From Echinicola arenosa (lineage in GTDB: Bacteria; Bacteroidota; Bacteroidia; Cytophagales; Cyclobacteriaceae), in contig NZ_JACYTQ010000004.1 of assembly GCF_014841125.1 (NCBI RefSeq), forward strand, positions 124,001 to 188,000: a stretch of 64,000 nucleotides of DNA, given 5' to 3'. The notes under the pieces are model-generated. The model made no database searches. It was not told the DNA's origin and worked only from the letters and a program-made list of their open reading frames with translations. The translations under genes were made by a program, and so were the position numbers. The stretch's first letter is position 1, and every line of letters starts with the position of its first letter. Below are positions 59,844 through 64,000 of this stretch, piece after piece.

Positions 59844-62355
59844 AATTTCATGGATTTTAAAAATGGCCTTGAGGGATTTCCGGAAAAACAGGGTCAAATT
59901 ATTATTGTTTGTATCCTCCATTGTGATTGGGATTGCAGCCTTAGTGGCGATCAATTCCTTTGGAGATAATTTGGAACATGATATCGATAGTCAGGCCAAG
60001 GAGCTTTTGGGAGCGGATCTGGTCTTGGAGAATAATCAGCCTATAGGTGATCAAGAGTTGGATAGCATGGCCCAGGAATTGGCCGAAGAAGTCAATTTTG
60101 CCAGTATGGTGGCTTTTCCGAAAAGTGGAGAAAGTAGATTGGTGCAGGTGAGAGCTTTGGAAGGTGATTATCCTTTTTATGGACAACTGGAGACTGTACC
60201 TGAAGCAGCAGCCATAGGATTTAAGGATGGGGCTAAGAAAGCTTTGGTAGAGAAGATCCTGATGGATCAATTTGATGCGAAGGTAGGAGATAGTGTAAGG
60301 GTTGGCAAGGTGTATTTTGAAATTGTGGGAGAGTTGCATGAAGCGCCCGGACAAACTGGAATAACGGCTACAGTGGCTCCTGTGGTTTATATACCAATGG
60401 CTTATGCGGATGCAACAGGCTTGATCCAATACGGCAGTCGAGTTAACTATCAGCGTTATTTCAAATTTACTGAAAATACCAATGTTGACGATTTGGTTAA
60501 GCCTTATCAAGATCAATGGGAAGAAGATCATATAGATGCAGATACTGTAGAAGATAGAAAAAGAAGGACAGGTAGGTCATTCGAAAACCTATCCGATTTT
60601 TTGAGCCTTGTGGCTTTTATAGCATTGCTCTTGGGCTGTGTGGGAGTGGCCAGTGCGGTGAATGTTTTTGTGAAGGAAAAGCTGCCCTCAGTAGCAGTGC
60701 TGAGGTGTTTGGGTGTATCATCAACGGATACTTTCTTGATTTATCTTACTCAGATAATGATCATGGGCTTAATTGGGTCGATTCTTGGTGCTTTTTTGGG
60801 AACCTTGATCCAATATGTCCTGCCTCAAGTATTTAGTGATTTTTTACCCGTTGAAGTGACGGTTCAGATTTCTTGGGCTTCGGTGGGCTTTGGGGTGTTG
60901 ACAGGTTTGTTCATTTCTTTGCTTTTTGCCCTTTTGCCATTGCTTAAAATCCGTAAGGTTCCTCCCATGATGACCCTTAGGACAGATGCAGAAGTGGCGA
61001 AGTTTGTACGGGATCCATGGAGATGGTTGGTGATGATCGGAATAGCTGTTTTCATCTTCGGGTTTAGTCTAATGTTGCTGGATGGCTGGGAACAAGCTTT
61101 GGGCTTTACAGTTTTTGTGACTTTTGCATTTGGAGTACTTTGGTTGGTGGGGACGGCCATAATGTGGGCGATTAGAAAGTTTTTGCCTTTGTCCCTTAGT
61201 TATCCTATTAGGCAGTCTTTAGCCAACTTGTATAGACCCAATAATCAAACTATCTCATTAATAGCGACGATCGGTTTGGGGACGGCCATGATTTCTACCT
61301 TATTCTTTATCCAAAACCAGTTGTTGGATCAGGTGCAGTTTGCGGACAAAGAAGATCAGCCTAATATGCTTTTTTTCGATATACAGACCAATCAGGTAGA
61401 TAAAGTCAAAGCAGCCGTGAAGAAAGAAGGCTTACCTGTTATGCAGGAAGTGCCGATTGTAACCATGCGCTTGGATGAGATCAATGGCATGGATAAGTCA
61501 GAAAACAATGAGCTGCCTGATGATGACCAAAGATCCAGAGGGCTTTATAATAGGGAATTTAGGGTGACCTATAGAGATACTTTGGTGGAGTCAGAGAAAT
61601 TAGCAGAAGGTAAATTGTATAAGGTGGAAAGTGAAGGAGACAGCATCTTTGTGTCTTTTGATAAAGGTTATGCTGAACGCACTGGGGTGAAGCTTGGTGA
61701 TGAGCTGGTCTTTAATGTACAAGGCCGGCCAATGACCACTTATGTGGGGTCTTTCAGAGAAGTGAATTTCCGACAGGTTTCTACCAATTTCTTGGTATTG
61801 TTTCCTGCCAATGTATTGGAGAAGGCACCAAAATTCCATGTGGTCATTACCAAATCCAAGACGGACGCACAAGCAGCAAAAGTACAAAATGAAATTGTCC
61901 GGGCCTTTCCGAATATTTCAGTGATCAATTTGGGAACCATCGTCGATACATTAGAGGAAATACTCAGTAAGATCAGCTTTGTGATTCAGTTTATGGCGCT
62001 TTTTAGCATTGTCACCGGTATTTTGGTGCTGATCAGTTCGTTGATAATAAGCAAATACCAGCGGATGAGAGAGAGTATTTTGCTGCGAACTTTAGGGGCA
62101 AGCTCCCCTGTGGTAAGAACCATTAATACATTGGAGTATTTCTTTTTAGGAAGTTTGGCATCCTTAAGTGGGATTTTGTTGTCCTTTATGGCCACGGCTT
62201 TGCTTAGCATTTTTGTTTTCGATTTTCCGGTTCGCTGGGCATGGGCTGAGGCAGCAGTGATTTATGTGATCATTACAGCAATTACCGTGATTTTGGGATG
62301 GCTGAATGGAAGAAATATTATCAACAAACCTCCCATGGAAATATTAAGAGGGTAA
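59836..62355 (+). CDS. YbbP-like FtsX-family ABC permease
   Basis: An 839-residue inner-membrane permease with an N-terminal helix, a large MacB-like periplasmic domain, a set of helices (about residues 250-430), a second periplasmic domain and a final FtsX group: ten or so helices, as in YbbP. The start at 59836 (MHRISWILKMALRDFRKN) is supported by the ATPase overlap; a longer frame from 59764 would use residues coded inside the ATPase. It works with the ATPase to move a lipid-like or lipoprotein substrate; the esterase next door might act on the same substrate. Confidence 0.9.
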   Translation: MHRISWILKMALRDFRKNRVKLLLFVSSIVIGIAALVAINSFGDNLEHDIDSQAKELLGADLVLENNQPIGDQELDSMAQELAEEVNFASMVAFPKSGESRLVQVRALEGDYPFYGQLETVPEAAAIGFKDGAKKALVEKILMDQFDAKVGDSVRVGKVYFEIVGELHEAPGQTGITATVAPVVYIPMAYADATGLIQYGSRVNYQRYFKFTENTNVDDLVKPYQDQWEEDHIDADTVEDRKRRTGRSFENLSDFLSLVAFIALLLGCVGVASAVNVFVKEKLPSVAVLRCLGVSSTDTFLIYLTQIMIMGLIGSILGAFLGTLIQYVLPQVFSDFLPVEVTVQISWASVGFGVLTGLFISLLFALLPLLKIRKVPPMMTLRTDAEVAKFVRDPWRWLVMIGIAVFIFGFSLMLLDGWEQALGFTVFVTFAFGVLWLVGTAIMWAIRKFLPLSLSYPIRQSLANLYRPNNQTISLIATIGLGTAMISTLFFIQNQLLDQVQFADKEDQPNMLFFDIQTNQVDKVKAAVKKEGLPVMQEVPIVTMRLDEINGMDKSENNELPDDDQRSRGLYNREFRVTYRDTLVESEKLAEGKLYKVESEGDSIFVSFDKGYAERTGVKLGDELVFNVQGRPMTTYVGSFREVNFRQVSTNFLVLFPANVLEKAPKFHVVITKSKTDAQAAKVQNEIVRAFPNISVINLGTIVDTLEEILSKISFVIQFMALFSIVTGILVLISSLIISKYQRMRESILLRTLGASSPVVRTINTLEYFFLGSLASLSGILLSFMATALLSIFVFDFPVRWAWAEAAVIYVIITAITVILGWLNGRNIINKPPMEILRG

Positions 62356-62402
62356 ATTTTTAAAATTTTTCTTGCTTAGTGAAACCTTTTAGTGTAAATA
62401 GA

Positions 62403-62414
62403 TGTATATACATT
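62403..62414 (+). promoter_or_regulatory. Possible MarR operator, copy 1 (upstream of marR)
   Basis: TGTATATACATT at 62403-62414, containing the palindrome TGTATATACA. It ends 22 bases before the MarR start codon, inside the likely promoter, fitting autoregulation. Confidence 0.5.
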
Positions 62415-62436
62415 AAATACAAAGGCAAGTTATAAA

Positions 62437-62886
62437 ATGAAGATAGAGGAAGCCATTAAACAGAAGACCTTTAAGAGTCCATATAACAAAGCAGTGGTGA
62501 ACTTATTGTACACGCAGAGTTATTTGGTGACCCATCAGAGTAAGCTTTTTAAGCCTTATGAGCTTTCTCCTGAGCAATATAATGTGCTTCGGATTTTACG
62601 TGGTCACTATCCTGATCCAATCACAGTTTCTTCTATTCAGGATAGAATGCTTAATAAAATGTCCAACGCTTCTCGTTTAGTAGAAAAACTTAAACTAAAG
62701 GGATTTGCGGAAAGAAAAGAGTGTCCAACTGATAGGAGGCAAGTAGACATCACTATTACGCAGAAGGGCTTAGCGCTTTTGGAGCTTTTGGATGAAGAAA
62801 TTAAAAACTTTAACGATAGAGTAATCAACCTCAGTGAAGAAGAAGTAAATCAGTTAAATGATCTATTGGATAAACTAAGAGGATAA
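62437..62886 (+). CDS. MarR-family transcriptional regulator
   Basis: A 149-residue winged-helix repressor. The DNA-binding part is at about residues 40-105: LSPEQYNVLRILRGHYPDPITVSSI, RMLNKMSNASRLVEKLKLKG, and the wing ERKECPTDRRQVDITITQKG. N- and C-terminal helices form the dimer. The YceI gene follows after 74 bases, and identical 12-base motifs stand in front of both genes, suggesting that this protein controls itself and YceI. Confidence 0.9.
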   Translation: MKIEEAIKQKTFKSPYNKAVVNLLYTQSYLVTHQSKLFKPYELSPEQYNVLRILRGHYPDPITVSSIQDRMLNKMSNASRLVEKLKLKGFAERKECPTDRRQVDITITQKGLALLELLDEEIKNFNDRVINLSEEEVNQLNDLLDKLRG

Positions 62887-62904
62887 AAAATTTCGTTATA
62901 TACG

Positions 62905-62916
62905 TGTATATACATT
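62905..62916 (+). promoter_or_regulatory. Possible MarR operator, copy 2 (upstream of yceI)
   Basis: TGTATATACATT again, exactly as in copy 1, 44 bases before the YceI start; a near repeat TTATATACG precedes it directly. Confidence 0.5.
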
Positions 62917-62960
62917 TATTGTTAAAACTTAAATTATAAAACTATAAAAATCAAATTGTT

Positions 62961-63488
62961 ATGAGTACTACAAAATGGACTATCGACCCAACACACTCTG
63001 AAATTAATTTCAAAGCCAAACATTTGGTGATTTCGACTGTAACCGGAAAATTTAAAAAGTTTGCTGGAGAAGCAGAAGTGGAATCTGAGGATTTCAATGG
63101 TGCTAAAGTAAGTTTTACTGCCGACATTGATAGTATTGACACCAATCAATCAGATCGTGATGCACACTTAAAATCTGGAGATTTCTTCGATGCAGAGAAA
63201 TACCCTCAACTGAAGTTTTCCAATGGTGTTTTGGAAAAAGAAGGAGGAGAATATGTTTTGAAAGGTGAGCTGACCATCAAGGAAACAACCAAGCCAATTG
63301 AGCTTTCCGTTGATTTTGGTGGGGTAGCAGATGACCCTTACGGAAATACCAAGGCAGGATTTGAGTTAGAAGGAAAAATCAGTCGAAAAGAATATGGGCT
63401 AACTTGGAATGCAGTGACTGAAGCAGGTAGTGTGGTAGTGGGCGATCAAATTAAGATTTTGGCCAGTGTCCAATTGGTAAAAGGTTAA
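62961..63488 (+). CDS. YceI-family protein
   Basis: A 175-residue lipocalin-like protein of the YceI family: TKWTIDPTHSEINFKAKHLVISTVTGKF, FTADIDSIDTNQSDRDAHLKSGDFFDAEKYP, and the late SRKEYGLTWNAV. These bind polyisoprenoid or other lipids. It has no signal peptide, unlike E. coli YceI, so it is probably cytoplasmic. Regulation by the MarR protein before it is inferred from the shared motif. A strong terminator follows. Confidence 0.92.
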   Translation: MSTTKWTIDPTHSEINFKAKHLVISTVTGKFKKFAGEAEVESEDFNGAKVSFTADIDSIDTNQSDRDAHLKSGDFFDAEKYPQLKFSNGVLEKEGGEYVLKGELTIKETTKPIELSVDFGGVADDPYGNTKAGFELEGKISRKEYGLTWNAVTEAGSVVVGDQIKILASVQLVKG

Positions 63489-63519
63489 TCCAACTTAATT
63501 TAAACACACATAGGGAAGA

Positions 63520-63551
63520 AAAGACCATGTCAAAAGTTTGACATGGTCTTT
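63520..63551. terminator. Bidirectional terminator after yceI
   Basis: AAAGACCATGTCAAA, AG, TTTGACATGGTCTTT: a perfect 15-base stem between convergent genes. Confidence 0.85.
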
Positions 63552-63560
63552 CTTTGGTCT

Positions 63561-63749
63561 TTACTTTTTGGTCTGTTTGTACTGTTTCCAGAAATAAATG
63601 GGAAACACCAGTGCTTTTAGTTTCCATTCATTTTTTTCTTTTTGACCCAATGTTTCGTCTTTATGAACTGTATTGTACATCATGGAGGCCATGATGGCAT
63701 GTCCAAATAGCAGAATGAACAGGACGGCATATATGATCAATTCGGTCAT
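63561..63749 (-). CDS. Small membrane protein (62 residues)
   Basis: A 62-residue protein with one long hydrophobic helix (ELIIYAVLFILLFGHAIMASMM), a charged middle (HKDETLGQKEKNEWKLK) and a second, shorter hydrophobic patch (ALVFPIYFW). The shape is that of the small PLDc_N-like membrane proteins, but the match is weak. It is convergent with yceI and has its own terminator. Confidence 0.58.
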   Translation of the reverse strand: MTELIIYAVLFILLFGHAIMASMMYNTVHKDETLGQKEKNEWKLKALVFPIYFWKQYKQTKK

Positions 63750-63906
63750 CTTATATCAATTTATCTCTTCGCAATTCCCAAGAAGGGTGTTTATTAAGCA
63801 GATTATCGTATTTTATTTTTATATTATGGAATAGAAACTAGAACAATAAATCTGCAAAATGAGCCATTTTTAAAGGCTTTGCGAATATCCATAAATTAAA
63901 CTGTTT

Positions 63907-64000
63907 ATGAAAATTGGCTTGATCAAAGAAGGGAAAATTCCCGTGGATAGACGGGTGGCTTTTAGTCCCGAGCAATTGAAAGATCTGAATGAAACTTATG
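63907..64000 (+). CDS. Alanine/saccharopine dehydrogenase-like N-terminus (3' truncated)
   Basis: Only about 31 residues are visible: MKIGLIKEGKIPVDRRVAFS and PEQLKDLNETY. This opening is like the N-terminal domain of alanine dehydrogenase/NAD(P) transhydrogenase and LYS1-type saccharopine dehydrogenases. The gene continues beyond the window, so the activity cannot be judged. Confidence 0.6.
   Translation, partial: MKIGLIKEGKIPVDRRVAFSPEQLKDLNETY

Noticed and set aside
1-64000. tRNA, rRNA, CRISPR arrays, insertion sequences and prophage
   Set aside because: I looked for cloverleaf ends with CCA context, regularly spaced direct repeats, transposase motifs and phage genes, and saw none; a dedicated tRNA and repeat scan would be needed to exclude small cases.

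Overview
The window looks like a stretch of chromosome from a Bacteroidota bacterium, most likely order Cytophagales, family Cyclobacteriaceae (Echinicola/Cyclobacterium/Algoriphagus type). That placement is inference. It rests on a moderately AT-rich sequence, few Shine-Dalgarno sites, several TAnnTTTG-type -7 promoter elements, a TonB-dependent receptor with a carboxypeptidase-regulatory-like N-terminal domain, many secreted lipoproteins, a LutABC operon and a fused rhamnulose-phosphate aldolase/lactaldehyde dehydrogenase. I see no rRNA, tRNA, CRISPR array, insertion sequence or prophage. Both ends cut a gene: a CPBP protease on the left and an alanine/saccharopine dehydrogenase-like gene on the right.

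Layout. 1-4020: CPBP protease, a small DUF2007-like protein, cdsA, glutamate dehydrogenase and psd. 4039-5948: two minus-strand envelope proteins. 6042-7725: rbfA and a LolC/E-type permease. 7788-9371: an unknown secreted protein. 9855-13787: a SNF2 helicase and purU. 13845-16768 (minus): META-domain lipoprotein, alr and an M20 amidohydrolase. 16984-17160: a 58-residue protein ending in a CxxC motif. 17420-23583: a GbsR/MarR regulator followed by a complete tripartite RND efflux system. 23778-28941: an ACP-like protein without the carrier serine, a KdkA/InaA-like kinase, a lipoprotein, membrane proteins, a decayed DUF998 gene, rluE and a MoxR ATPase. 29135-36755: a beta-helix lipoprotein with a TonB receptor, then a tricorn-type S41 protease. 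36944-42769: CNNM/CorC and AI-2E membrane proteins, then a potassium module (voltage-gated channel with a zinc ribbon, TrkH/KtrB, TrkA/KtrA). 42852-53229: lutABC, a GH31 glycosidase and the rhamnose genes. 53401-57900: a Gfo/Idh/MocA oxidoreductase and a GMC dehydrogenase with its Tat-exported small subunit. 58287-62355: a TesA-like esterase divergent from a YbbA/YbbP-like ABC pair. 62437-63488: a MarR regulator and a YceI protein sharing an upstream palindrome.

How the genes work together. The clearest pathway is L-rhamnose use. The isomerase (50431), FGGY kinase (51880) and fused aldolase/dehydrogenase (48320) would give DHAP plus L-lactate, and the divergent lutABC operon would oxidise the lactate to pyruvate. 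The potassium genes form a second module and the efflux operon with its regulator a third. The GMC/small-subunit pair and the neighbouring Tat-exported oxidoreductase suggest periplasmic sugar oxidation. Most other genes are housekeeping or envelope functions. I did not find a wholly new multigene system. The best leads are the serine-less ACP-like protein beside a kinase, the zinc-ribbon potassium channel, the 58-residue CxxC protein and the shared MarR/YceI palindrome.
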